Assembly (NCBI GenBank): GCA_030490835.1
Contig: CM059972.1
Span: 41,519,452-41,583,451 of the forward strand
Direction of reading: 5' to 3'
Source of the DNA: Annona cherimola
Lineage: Eukaryota; Streptophyta; Magnoliopsida; Magnoliales; Annonaceae
DNA length: 64,000 nucleotides
Positions 12,817 to 22,522 of the stretch are shown in pieces. The notes beneath the pieces were generated by a model. The model searched no databases. It was given only the letters and a program-made list of their open reading frames with translations, and had not been told where the DNA came from. Position 1 is the first letter of the stretch; each line of letters opens with the position of its first letter. The translations under genes and the position numbers were made by a program.

Positions 12817-14855
12817 TTTCCACTCCGTTTAGCCATCGTTTCATAAACCCATAAAAAATCTGATTTGAGTTTATTTTCCCAAATCCTTTTGAGCATCAGT
12901 AATACATTAACCCTAGGGTATTTTACCCTACCTAGCATTCACAAAGCATGCAAACCTATTTCCATATGATTTTTAGCATAGAAACGAAGAAATCGGGTCA
13001 TATTTACCCCTTTGCATTCCATATTTTCTAAAGTTCATCATTTAAGCACAAACCAACATATGTTTTGCATTAATACATGATTCATAACCTAATCACATCA
13101 TCAAACCAAAACAGAAACTTGTCATGGAGATTTAGGGTTTATCAACTTGAGTTTTCAACTCATATGTCATTAAAATCGACACTTTCACCATCTAAACATG
13201 GAAATTCATGTATAAAACTTAATACCCATTCAATATTCATTCAAAAGCATGTTAAATCATCATTTTAAAGATTCTTTAAGCATCCCTTTCATATTCCCAT
13301 TTTGGAGTTTAAAAACTCAAAATAACCAACACAAATAACACATATACTTACTTGATTTAGGGCTAACTCAAACCCTAACACTTGGAGATGATTTCCTTCT
13401 CAAATTCACTTCTTTTTTTCTTGCATTTCTTCCTTCTCTTGTTAGCAAAAAGGAACGTGAGTTGCTGCTGGTGGTTGGAGTGAAAATTTCAGCACTTAGC
13501 AATTTTTCCAACCTCATCTCACATGGACGTGCATGGATATATAAGCTGGATTTTTTTCTTGCTGTGGGCCCCACTTCTTGGGCATTTTCCACACCATTAA
13601 ATGGTCACTTATCCCCTTTGAAGTGCTGGAAATTTTACAGCCATGTAAATTAGGTTTTTACCAAGTTTCAAAAATCCAAAAATTACTTTAATCCATGGTC
13701 GTCCAAGCTGTCCAGCTAGCACATTATTTGCTGTCCATTTTTCCAGCAATTTTTTTATTTTCTTAATAATTACCATTTAAGGGTAAAACATACACTTAAT
13801 TTTCCTTTAATTCATGTATAAAATTGGTGTTAAAAAAATTATCAAAATGACAGCAATAAGCATATTTCTGCACGTCACATTGCCCCATATGCTGTCCACT
13901 TTTTCTCTCTCCAATTCAGCTGCATTCTAATATTTTTATTTCTGGAAATTTGCATGATTGAATGCATATCTTGGTGTCCCTATATGTCAGCAATATAAAT
14001 ACACATTTTAAAAAATTAAAAAATCAAAATATGCAGCAAGATACCACTTGGACGTCCCCATAGTGCCACCTTGCCTAGGTTGTTTGCTTTGTAGCTCCAT
14101 CATGATAAACATTTAATGGCTGGATAATTCATGTATTTTTTCATTTCATATAAATACATAAAATACTCTAGAAATGGGCTGCATTTGACACCTCAACTCC
14201 CATTAAAACCATGCAATTATGCATTGTACTCTAGCATTGGATACTTTTGAGGTGCATTAGTCAACCATGCTCACCTTTTTCAATGCAGGTATTTTCCTAA
14301 TATTTTATAATTAATCTAAGCCATCCAAAATAAACATCTCATAATTTCATTCAACCGTTTCAAATTTCATCTCAATCCAATTTTCCTAACTCCCGTTATA
14401 GTCATTTAAAGTTAACGGTTGAAATGAAATATGATCAATAAATCATAACACTCATTTCATCAAGAATTTTCATAACCCAATAATTCCATAATACCAAGCC
14501 CAACATCGTTTCAAATTTCACTTGAATCCGCCTTACAGGCGTTTAGTTATGAATTTTCTAATATTTTTCCACTTAACTTAACACTTATCGCACCAATGCC
14601 CCTTATTCATTTTAAATGAATTAAAATGATTTTTCCATGATGTATTTGCACATTTAAATCAACAACAATTTGCTCCAATCCCATTGTCTCATTTTAGCTC
14701 AAAATGATTAATCACATCATTATTGCTAATCCATAACCCTAATTGCAATAATTTGCAAAATCACATAAAACCTTCATAATTCAATAATTCACATATAAAT
14801 ATCATATACATGATTAATGCATACATATGGATTCTACATTGGTTAGGGTTTCACA
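12817..14855 (-). mobile_element. 3' LTR of the Tekay element, U3 part
   Basis: The LTR terminus TGTGAAACCCTAACC (minus strand) lies at 14855, immediately next to the polypurine tract, which proves this is the 3' LTR. The first five bases belong to the target-site duplication of the nested solo LTR. A TATA-like box is at 13537-13544. The sequence matches 61500-63549 closely in layout and length. Confidence 0.85.
13537..13544 (-). promoter_or_regulatory. TATA-like box in the Tekay 3' LTR
   Basis: TTATATAT on the minus strand, just downstream of the conserved block TGGGGCCCACAGC. The same pair recurs at 62206-62240 and 27158-27200 in other A copies. Confidence 0.5.
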
Positions 14856-14868
14856 ATCCTCCCCCCTT
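14856..14868 (-). promoter_or_regulatory. Polypurine tract of the Tekay element
   Basis: The minus strand reads AAGGGGGGAGGAT directly before the LTR terminus. A purine run at this place primes plus-strand DNA synthesis in LTR retrotransposons. It fixes the element's orientation and the LTR boundary. Confidence 0.9.
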
Positions 14869-14893
14869 ATAACAGGTTTCGTCCCGAAACCGT

Positions 14894-15427
14894 CTATTCC
14901 TTAAATAGCTGGGGGTATTTCCGTTCTATCTCTTCTTTTAATTCCCAAGTGGCTTCATTTTCGGAATATCGGTTCCATTGTACCTTCACGTATTCGATTT
15001 TCTGATTCCGAAGCTTTTGTACCTTATGATCCAAGATTCTCACTGGCCTTTCTTCATAATTCAGATAATCTTGAATCGGTAAATTCTTAGCCACTAATAT
15101 ATGTGTTGGGTCCAGAACATACTTTCTAAGCATCGAAATATGAAACACATTGTGAACTAGGGCTAGCGCTGGGGGTAAGGCTACTCGATATGCAAATTTC
15201 TCAACCTTTTCCAAAACTTCAAATGGTCTAATATACCTGGGATTCAGCTTTCCCCTTTTTCCAAATCTAGTAACTCCCTTGAATGGCGTGACCTTTATAA
15301 ACACATGTTCGCCGACTTGGATGTTCAAATCCCTTCTCTTGCAATTTGTGTAACTCTTTTGCCGACTTTGTCCAGTGAGTATACACTGGCGAATTATTTT
15401 TACCTTGTCTGCCATTTGTTGAGACAA
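14894..15427 (-). pseudogene. Integrase C-terminal region with chromodomain (Tekay)
   Basis: An open segment of 177 codons from the end of pol. The first part carries the basic GPY-type module of Ty3 integrase (RYIRPFEVLEKV, then VALPPAL...VFHISMLRKY). The last part has a chromodomain-like ending (YEERPVRILDHK, VKVQWNRYSENEATWE), which in chromoviruses directs integration to heterochromatin. It is out of frame with the integrase core just upstream, so a frameshift separates them at about 15430-15460. The segment ends at a natural-looking stop about 25 bases before the polypurine tract. Confidence 0.85.
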
Positions 15428-15460
15428 GTCCGGGGCTAACCTTTTCTCTCCAACTTCATC

Positions 15461-15934
15461 CTAGTTCAATGGCGTTCGACATCGCCGACCATATAATCCT
15501 TCAAATGGAGCCATTTGGATGCTAGCTTGATAACTATTGTTATATGCAAATTCCGCAATCGAGATGTACTCGTCCCATGATCCTCCAAACTCTAAAGTAC
15601 ACATACAGAGCATATCTTCGATGACTTGGTTCACCCGCTCCGTTCGTCCATCGGTTTGAGGATGAAAGGATGTACTGAACTTGAGTTGGGTGCCTAGAGT
15701 TTCATGCAAACTTTTCCAAAACCTTGACGTAAATGTTGCATCTCGATCCGATATAATCGACTTAGGGACTCCATGGAGTCGTACAACCTCTTTATAATAA
15801 ACCTTAGCCAGCTTTTCTGCGGTATAAGTCCTTTTGATAGGTAGGAAGTGCGCGACTTTCGATAACCTATCTACGATTACCCATATGGAATCGTTTCCTG
15901 CTTGGGTCCTAGGTAATCCTTCTATGAAATCCAT
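15461..15934 (-). pseudogene. Integrase catalytic core (Tekay)
   Basis: A segment of 157 codons covering the rve integrase core. The D,D,E triad can be placed: the first Asp in MDFIEGLP at the start, the second in ISDRDATFTS, and the Glu in HPQTDGRTERVNQVIE. The core inserts element DNA into the host genome. The catalytic residues are kept, but a stop (TAG where TGG is expected) lies just upstream at about 15946 and a frameshift follows, so no full integrase can be made. Confidence 0.88.
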
Positions 15935-16220
15935 GGTAATTTCGTCCTACTTCCATTCAGGAATTTCTAAGGACTGTAGCTTACCAGGTATTTTCTGGTG
16001 ATCTGCCTTTACCCATTGGCAAGTTAAACACTTAGCCACGTATTCAGCGATCTCTCTTTTCATATTATTCCACCAATATGCTTTCTTGAGATCCTAATAC
16101 ATCTTAGTACTTCTCGGGTGAATAGAAAACGACGAGAAATGTGCCTCCTTAAGAATATGTTCCTTCAATTCAACTGTGTTAGGTATGCAAAGGCGACCCT
16201 TGTACCTGTACACACCTTGC
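15935..16220 (-). pseudogene. Integrase zinc-binding region (H2C2) and linker (Tekay)
   Basis: Between RNase H and the integrase core the minus strand encodes an HHCC zinc-binding module: EAHFSSFSIHP supplies the two His and CLTC the two Cys. An in-frame TAG after KMY stands where CAG (Gln) is expected. Another TAG lies in the linker before the core. The module is shifted in frame from the RNase H segment. Confidence 0.75.
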
Positions 16221-16909
16221 TCATAAAATAGCAAATTCTGTCAACCCCTTTTTCTTCATTTTCTCAACATGCATATGTAGGTCTGTATCCTTTTGCTGCG
16301 CAACCTTGATCTGTTCAAAAAGTGATGATTGTATGTGCAGTTGTGATAGTCGGGCCTGGACTCCTGGTGGGCATACAATTAGTTCCATTTGCTCTATCTC
16401 CTTAAGCAGACCTTCCTCCTTAGTGATAAGATGCGCTAAGCTGACATCTTGGCTCAATGCATCAGCTACCACATTTTCCTTACCTGGATGGTATAAAATT
16501 TCTAAGTCATAATCCTTCAATAACTCGAACCATCTCCTTTGTCTCATATTCAACTTCTTTTGAGTGAAAATATATTTGAGGCTCTTATAATCAGTGTAAA
16601 TCTCACACCTCGCACCATACAGGTAATGTCTCCATATTTTTAAGGCAAATACCACAGCTGCTAATTCTAAATCATGCGTGGGGAGCTTACCTCATTGGGC
16701 TTTAATTGTCGCGATGCATAGGCTATCACTTTACCCCTTTGCATCAAAACACAACCCAATCCCTTTCTGGACGCATCACTATAAACCACAAACCCTTCGT
16801 TTCCTTCGGGTAGGGTTAGAATGGGTACTTCTACCAACCGTTGTTTCAATTCTTGGAAACTGCGCTCACATTCCTCAGACCATACATACCTGACTCCTTT
16901 ACGAGTCAA
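16221..16909 (-). pseudogene. RNase H domain (Tekay)
   Basis: Two segments in different frames make up the RNase H. The first (16909-16667) has the connection region and the first acidic motif, [15 protein letters not shown]. The second (16655-16221) has [33 protein letters not shown] and [13 protein letters not shown], the conserved end of the domain. A one-base frameshift near 16680 separates them. RNase H removes the RNA strand during reverse transcription. Confidence 0.85.
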
Positions 16910-17029
16910 CTTGGCTAACGGGGCTGACAGATATTATATGTCTGAGAAATCCTATTTGTTTCAGCCAAAACTCACAGTTCTTCAACTTGGCATACAATTT
17001 CTCTTTCCTCAACCTTTCTAAAACCCTTC

Positions 17030-17518
17030 GCAAGTGTCTTCATGTTCTTTCTCTGTTTTAGAGTAGATCAGGACATCATCGATGAACACTACCACAAATT
17101 GATCAAGGTAGTCCCGAAAAACCCTATTCATCATATCCATAAATACAGCAGGGGCATTAGTAAGTCCGAATGGCATCACCAAAAACTCATAATGTTCATA
17201 CCTGGTTCGAAAAGTCGTTTTATAAGTATCGGCCGGACTTATCCTTAACTAATGGTACCCTGACTGTAAATCAATCTTGGAGAAAGTCGTGGCTCCTTGC
17301 AATTGATCGAATAAATTATCGATCCTGGGCAATGGATATTTATTCTTTATGGTAACCTTATTTAGCTCCCGGTAATCAATATATAGCCTCAAGCTTCCAT
17401 CCTTTTTCCTCACAAATAATACCGGAGCTCCCCAAGGGGACACACTTGGTTTAATGAAACCCTTGTCCAACAGCTCTTGTATTTGCGCCCTTAGTTCATT
17501 CGTCTCAGCTTGCGCCAT
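17030..17518 (-). pseudogene. Reverse transcriptase (Tekay)
   Basis: The palm and fingers of a Ty3 reverse transcriptase. Motifs in order: [63 protein letters not shown], then MPFGLTNAP and the catalytic FIDD box at 17086-17075. One in-frame TAG follows SGYH, where CAG is expected. After the FIDD box the frame is lost at about 17030. RT copies the element RNA into DNA; this copy cannot make it. Confidence 0.88.
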
Positions 17519-17685
17519 TCTATAAGGAGTTTTAGAAATCGAGCTGTACCCGATATTACATCTATCGTCATATCCATTTCCCTTTGTGGAGGCAATGTGG
17601 TTAACTCTTTTGGAAATACATTGGGAAATTCTTTAACCATAGGTATTTGATTAATTTCTACCTCCATGCCCTTGTCTACATTCAC
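17491..17685 (-). pseudogene. Protease-RT linker (Tekay)
   Basis: A 64-codon segment with [19 protein letters not shown], the usual lead-in to RT in plant chromoviruses (the PPxRE motif). The frame is lost near 17530, before the RT start. Confidence 0.7.
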
Positions 17686-18141
17686 TTACACCAAATAGGC
17701 TTGACATTTTTGTCGGATCATTCTGATAGCTTTCATAGATGATATCAATGTATTTGAACTGTCAGGTTGCCTCAGTTTTCCATTGGCAATCTCCTTTCCT
17801 AGAGTTGCTTCAAATTGCACTTTCTTATTCTTACAGTCTATGGTCGCTCCCCATTGGCTTAGCCAATCTATACCTAATATTATGTCGAACTTAGTCATAG
17901 GCAATAGGATCAAATCAGCTTCTAGAATCAATGATCCTATCCTAATTGGGCAGGCTTTGCATACTTGGCTAGTACTTGCTAACCTATAGACTGGAGATTC
18001 TACATGTATAACCTGATTGGTCTCTTCTACTGGCAGTGCATGGGTGGTCACGTATTGGCATGCTATGAATGAATGGGTAGCACTAGAATCAAACAAAGCT
18101 ATCGCCATATTCCCTAGAATATAAACCGTACCTGTGACCAC
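17686..18141 (-). pseudogene. Aspartic protease (Tekay)
   Basis: A 151-codon segment of the retroviral-type aspartic protease. The active-site motif reads ALFDSSATHSFI, whereas the family normally has DSGATHSFI; the glycine after Asp-Ser is replaced by serine. Downstream is DIILGIDWLSQWGATIDC, the conserved ILGMDWL-type motif. The protease cuts the Gag-Pol polyprotein. The Gly to Ser change would be expected to impair it. Confidence 0.82.
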
Positions 18142-18150
18142 CTTCTCTTC

Positions 18151-18657
18151 CTATTCTTGAGATTCTATCCGGGTCAGGGAATGCACGTGCACCGGGTTCG
18201 TAGAAGTTCCCTGCTTGCTTGTTGCTCCAGGTATCCTAATTTGAGCAGGACTTCCACGTCCTTGAGATGACTGCACCTTGTTTGGGCAGTTCGGGGCTAT
18301 GTGACCCACTTGATCACACATATAACACTTGACCACTCTTACTTACCCCCGCCTGCACTCCTTGGCGATGTGACCCATCTGTCCACATTTGTAACACCGG
18401 TTTGATCCTTTTAAACAATTGCCTGTATGTTGCTTTTGACACTTCCTACACAACAGCGAGCTTTTCTTCTTTGGGATTCCTTTTCCCTTTCTTACATTGC
18501 CTTTTCTAGCTTTCTCTTTTTCGATTTCCATTTCCTTGGGACCCGTACTGAACGCGCTCGAACCCAATCTTAGTTGTTGAGTTCTCAAGGCTTCAATTTC
18601 CAAAGCCCTTGCTCTCTCAAGGCTTGAAGCATAGTCCTTTATCAGTAGAGGTGCCAA
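18151..18657 (-). pseudogene. Gag nucleocapsid region with zinc knuckles (Tekay)
   Basis: Two segments with CCHC zinc knuckles: CYKCGQMGHIAKEC in 18657-18343 and CYMCDQVGHIAPNC in 18336-18151. An extra Cys/His cluster, CRKCQKQHTGNC, precedes the first. A stop (after RRG) separates the two. A Lys/Arg-rich stretch lies before the knuckles. The nucleocapsid binds and packages element RNA. Two full knuckles plus a third cluster is more than the single knuckle of many plant gypsy Gags. Confidence 0.85.
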
Positions 18658-18684
18658 ACTTTCCTGCAGATATGGCCTTAATCC

Positions 18685-19023
18685 TTATTGGAATCTCTGT
18701 GCCTTATTTTGCGGCACATTAGCGATCCAAGGCACATATCTGACCCGAGCGTTAAACTTCGTAGCATATTCAGTGACCGTCATCCTCCCTTGACACAACT
18801 TTTCAAATTCTATCACTTTTTGACTCTGCAATCCAACCGAGAGGTATTTCTTGTTAAACTCTTCCACAAAAGTTTGCCAAGACACTACTTCGGGTTGTGG
18901 CATTGTAATTAGCATCGTCTCCCACCATTCGTGTGCGTCCTTTGCTAACAAATGAGTGGCACAAAGTACTTTCTGACGGTCGTTGCACGGAGATATCCTA
19001 AATAATTTCTTAATCTCCGTCAT
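18685..19023 (-). pseudogene. Gag capsid core (Tekay)
   Basis: A 112-codon segment of the Retrotrans_gag domain: WETMLITMPQPEVVSWQTFV, EEFNKKYLS, KVIEFEKLCQGRMTVTEYAT. Capsid subunits assemble the virus-like particle in which reverse transcription takes place. A TAA stop after AQRFQ separates it from the nucleocapsid part; the same frame appears to resume with GLRPYLQ. Confidence 0.85.
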
Positions 19024-19205
19024 CCACTGCTCTGCTTGGACCGGGTCGGGTTTCCGGAAAACTTCGGGGGTCGTCGTGCTAGAAAGGTGTTAATAGCTCT
19101 TCTATTAGCTTCCATTAACTGATTTTCATCGCTTAGAGGTGTCGGTGTGACAACAGGGTCTGCCATCGGAGTAGGTCCTTCTCTCTCTGTACTACCCAAC
19201 TGAGC

Positions 19206-19568
19206 TTATTGGGTTCTTTCCCATAATCCTTGAATAATGTCGGCAGTCTGCGCTGTCCAATCCCTAGTGGCCTGCTGCATCGATTCCTTCACTGCTGCAA
19301 CCACTCTTTCTTCTAGGAGTCTATTCTGCCTCAACTCAGTTTTCTCTTCCACATTCCGTTCAGGGCTTTCATTATTCCTTCTTTGTTGATTCCTTTGGTT
19401 CGGTCCTTGTGTTACAGGCCTTCCTCTTTCAGGTCGGCTAGATTCACCAACTTCATGTTGGGTTGGAACCTCTGTTGCTGCCTCTTTTCCTTTATTTTTC
19501 CTTAATCCTACTCTTATTTCCACCATTGTGTTAATCTGAATATATAACAACACACTTTTCATTTTCAA
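19206..19568 (-). pseudogene. Gag N-terminal region (Tekay)
   Basis: A 120-codon segment before the capsid core. The likely start is the ATG at about 19526 (MVEIRVGLRKNKG); the 14 codons before it look like leader. It is rich in Arg, Glu and Gln and has a probable helical stretch (NRLLEERVVAAVKESMQQ). A stop at 19206 and a short gap separate it from the capsid segment. Confidence 0.7.
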
Positions 19569-19718
19569 TTAACATTAAATCATTATATATGCATTTCATT
19601 TACAATCATCGTTAAATCATTGCATACGCATTTCATCATCACATGGTCACAACCAATTCATTCAATCACAATCGTATCACATCATTCAAGCTCATGCTCA
19701 TTCATTCATACATATTTT
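19569..19718 (-). other. Tekay leader, part next to gag
   Basis: Non-coding AT-rich sequence with repeated CATTTCAT / TTCATTCA words, upstream of gag on the minus strand. It continues at 21380 after the solo C LTR. I see no other feature in it. Confidence 0.6.
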
Positions 19719-19854
19719 TGTTGGAAATATGTGGAAAATAAGCTAAATCTATGTTTTGATGATTAACATATCAATTTGAGTTAGTTTTGGCTACTAACAT
19801 GTTTGTGGAAGTGTTTAAGGGACAGACATTTGAAGAAAATAGATCATGGAAGGA

Positions 19855-20160
19855 TAAGTCGATTTCCAAAGGCCAAGTCCATCCCCAAGTCGACTCCAAC
19901 ATCGACTTCAATACGCCAAAACCTTCCAGAGTTGAAATTGGAAAGCTGAACTGCCGAAGTCGCAAACGAAGTCGACTTCGCATGCGACTTGGGTCGAAGT
20001 CGCAGACCAAGTCGACTCCAACATCGACTTCAACATGTCAAAACCGTCCAGAGCTGAAGTCCAGATCCCGAAGTGCCGAAGTCGCACCCCAAGTCGACTC
20101 CACTTGCAACTTGAGGTGAAGTCGCAGACGAAGTCGACTCCGACATCGACTTCGATCGGG
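19855..20160 (+). repeat. AAGTCGAC array in the U3 of LTR C, first block
   Basis: Repeated words AAGTCGACTCC, AAGTCGCA and GCGACTTGGGT arranged as imperfect 25 to 60-base units. The core AAGTCGACTT is self-complementary. Open frames read across this block (LRLRLGS-type protein) come from the repeats. Confidence 0.85.
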
Positions 20161-20529
20161 CAGAGGGAATTTTCAGAAGACAAGCTGGATTAACCAAAGA
20201 CAAACCTGTATGAAGATGAGGATCAAGGCAACCTAGATGCTCAAACTTGGAATATATGAAGATCAAAGAAAGAAGGGTTTCATGAATCCATCATGTGGGA
20301 TTAAGAACAAATGTTTGACAATCATTAGACACCCTTAGATCCAAGTGTTCAAGATTCAAGGATTCAAAGCTTGCAAAACATGGGAGCAAATGAAAGCAAG
20401 CTAAAGAGAAGACACAATGATTCAAGGAGATAAGAAAAATGCAAAAGAACTAAAGGAATGGAGAAGCCTAAGCAAAACAAAGCATCCCGGAGTTTTTCAA
20501 GTTCATCAAGCCACCTGACGAAATGAAGT

Positions 20530-20660
20530 GGCACTCCGAAGTCGACTCCGCCTGCGACTTGGGTCAAGTCGATGCCCAAGTCGACCCTGCCTGGAACTTG
20601 AAGTCGCTACGGAAGGCGAAGTCGCACCCGAAGTCGACTCCACCTGCGACTTGGGTTGCA
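20530..20660 (+). repeat. AAGTCGAC array in the U3 of LTR C, second block
   Basis: A second set of the same units, ending about 75 bases before the TATA box. Equivalent pairs of blocks occur in the copy at 50414-52116. Confidence 0.85.
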
Positions 20661-20735
20661 ACGGTCGGAAATTATTTGAACGTTGGCGCATTAAATGCGC
20701 GCCACCTACCTTCAAACGTTCGGATTCCCTCCACA

Positions 20736-20745
20736 ATTATAAAAG
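20736..20745 (+). promoter_or_regulatory. TATA box of LTR C
   Basis: ATTATAAAAGG, followed by a GC-richer stretch that could hold the transcription start. The copy on the other strand has TATAAAAGG at 51126-51135 in the same position, which supports the reading. Confidence 0.65.
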
Positions 20746-21379
20746 GCATTCATTGTGGACGAGGGAAGTAGCTGAAAATCATTAAGTGTGCATAACTCTC
20801 ATCTTCAAGAGCATTCAAGTGATTAAGCCTATCTTTAGTAGAAGAACTTCGCTTCAAACTGCAAGAGCTCAACTTCTGAATCTTTAAAGCCTACACTACG
20901 AGTTCTTCTCTGCGCCAAACTGCTTCTACACAACTGTAACGTGTAGATTCTTTTGTTATTTCATTTGATTGTATTGAACTTGATTTAGTTTGAGGAACTA
21001 AGATCAAGTGTAAGCAAAGTAGTGTGTGATTGAGTGGAACTCATCACCTACTTGTGCTGTGATTTGTTGATGCTCCCTAGAGCTAGAATTTAGAAGAGAG
21101 CAGTGGCTCTAATTGTATTTGTGAAATACAATAGTGGAACCCAAGTCACAAGGAGTGTGAGCTTGGAAGAGTGGAGTAGGGAGGTTGCCCGAACCACTAT
21201 AAAATCTTGTGTGCTTAATTTTTATTTCTGCTCTCAACATTATATTGCTTTCCATTTCATTCCTTCAATCAAGGGGATTAAACGTTCAAGGGGTTAAGTT
21301 TTTAATTTACCAAAGAATTTTATAAGAACCCAATTCACCCCTCCCCTCTTGGGTAATTGCCATTAACTCGGGACCAACA

Positions 21380-21990
21380 ATTTTAAACATCTGGAATTCA
21401 GTATATCAGCATATTCATTCATATCCATCATATTCACATCATCACATTCATAGTTAGTACATGTAAAAGTAAACCATACTTATGTACACATTTAGCATAG
21501 CACACACATTTCACACTTACATACATGTCAGTCTATCTTGGTAACCATAAACTAAAGCCACATTGTCATCAAGCCACACTTATATATACACAACTTAAAA
21601 ACCAAAACAAGAGACAAGAAAGTTCATCGTCCTCCTGGACCTCTCCTTAGACATCTACGTCTACGTGGAACTTGTGAGGGTGCCTCCGTGAGCGTGCTAG
21701 TGTTGGACCATGCCTGAACCTCATCCTCTTCACTATCATTATCATCGTCCTCATTCTCCCCTACAAACTCCACTATCTCCTCCTCTACTTCCTCCTCTTC
21801 CTCTTCTTCAAAGGGCTCAAGGAATTCCATCGGATCGTCATCATCATTGACCTCAGCCAATCGAACAATTTCACCTGTGTTTTCCATTATGTATAACATG
21901 ACTTCATCAGGTTTAGGAGATGCAGATATTTCGATGACTCCCTCGGCACCATATTTCACGTAAAAAAGCAAAGGACAATCACAGTAATAA
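21380..21990 (-). pseudogene. Tekay leader with acidic ORF
   Basis: Resumes the Tekay leader after the C LTR. On the minus strand, about 21985 to 21624, an open frame encodes a strongly acidic stretch (LEPFEEEEEEEVEEEIVEF, ENEDDDNDSEEDE) and a basic tail (RRRRCLRRG). The frame also runs into B-element sequence up to 22178, so its apparent N-terminus is chimeric. Its function is unknown to me. A separate ORF upstream of gag on the same strand is possible; a chance remnant is the alternative. Confidence 0.4.
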
Positions 21991-22507
21991 CGCTTTAAAG
22001 TTAGAATTCTCCCCAGATACCCTGAAATATGGTCAGGGGAGCCAAAAAAAAAAACAAACAGATCTCCAGATATCTTCAAATATGGTGAGGAGAATTTTTG
22101 CAATAAGTCTGGGGGGAAAAATAATGTGCAATTGGTAGAAATTAAATCAAGTGACTTATTATTATTTTCTGTGACCAATTAGTTAAGCTTAAACCTTGGT
22201 TTGCCTATTTTCATTGATTTTCTAACCAATTTTCTGATCAAGTGGAAGTTAACATGTTGAATTACGATCATGTATTAGAAACGTTTGGCACCCACATGAA
22301 ACTTGGTTTGAGAATGAAAATGCATGCCTTGTTTGTATAATGGAGGATTTTTCAAGTTAGATTAATCTTGACCTTGTGAAATAGATAAGTGGATTGATCA
22401 AAGCGTAACAGGAAGCAAACTGAGTTGGCAGAGTCTGCATTCATTCATTGATTCATTGATTCATTTATTCATTATATTTGCATGTGTTGCTCGAGGACAA
22501 GCAACAT
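21990..22507 (+). mobile_element. Internal 3' end of a family B element
   Basis: Plus-strand B internal sequence upstream of the polypurine tract. It matches about 58700-59215 in reverse, including the two direct copies of a CTCACCATAT / GGAGATCT-type text (reading here as TGGTCAGGGGAG and TGGTGAGGAGAA). The left limit is a breakpoint with the Tekay leader at about 21990. No protein is encoded. Confidence 0.7.
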
Positions 22508-22522
22508 TTAAGTTTGGGGATG
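22508..22522 (+). promoter_or_regulatory. Polypurine tract of B element
   Basis: AAGTTTGGGGATG immediately before the LTR start TGATAACT. The same junction occurs on the minus strand at 58685-58700. Confidence 0.85.

Larger units (their letters stand above)
19719..21379 (+). mobile_element. Solo LTR of family C
   Basis: A 1,661-base LTR from TGTTGGAAATATG to GGGACCAACA, with a perfect target-site duplication ATTTT at 19714-19718 and 21380-21384. Orientation follows from a TATA box (20736-20745) downstream of a repeat-rich U3. TGTTGG...CCAACA ends are common in Ty1/copia LTRs, but no coding region is present to confirm the class. It inserted into the Tekay leader. Confidence 0.9.
8839..21990 (-). 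mobile_element. Decayed Tekay/Del-type Ty3 retrotransposon with insertions
   Basis: A minus-strand Ty3/gypsy element. From 5' to 3' on the minus strand it shows a leader with an acidic ORF, gag with zinc knuckles, protease, RT, RNase H, integrase with a C-terminal chromodomain-like region, a polypurine tract and a family A 3' LTR. This gene order, with the chromodomain after integrase, is the chromovirus plan; the sequence looks closest to Tekay/Del. It is interrupted by a solo A LTR (9305-12816) and a solo C LTR (19719-21379). Its 3' LTR is cut at 8838 by the plus-strand A LTR. Its 5' LTR is not found: at about 21990 the leader joins a plus-strand B element, a probable deletion breakpoint. 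Stops and frameshifts make it non-functional. Confidence 0.85.

Noticed and set aside
19787..20183. Overlapping ORFs with SRLRLRL-type repeats
   Set aside because: They are translations of the AAGTCGAC array in the C LTR on both strands.
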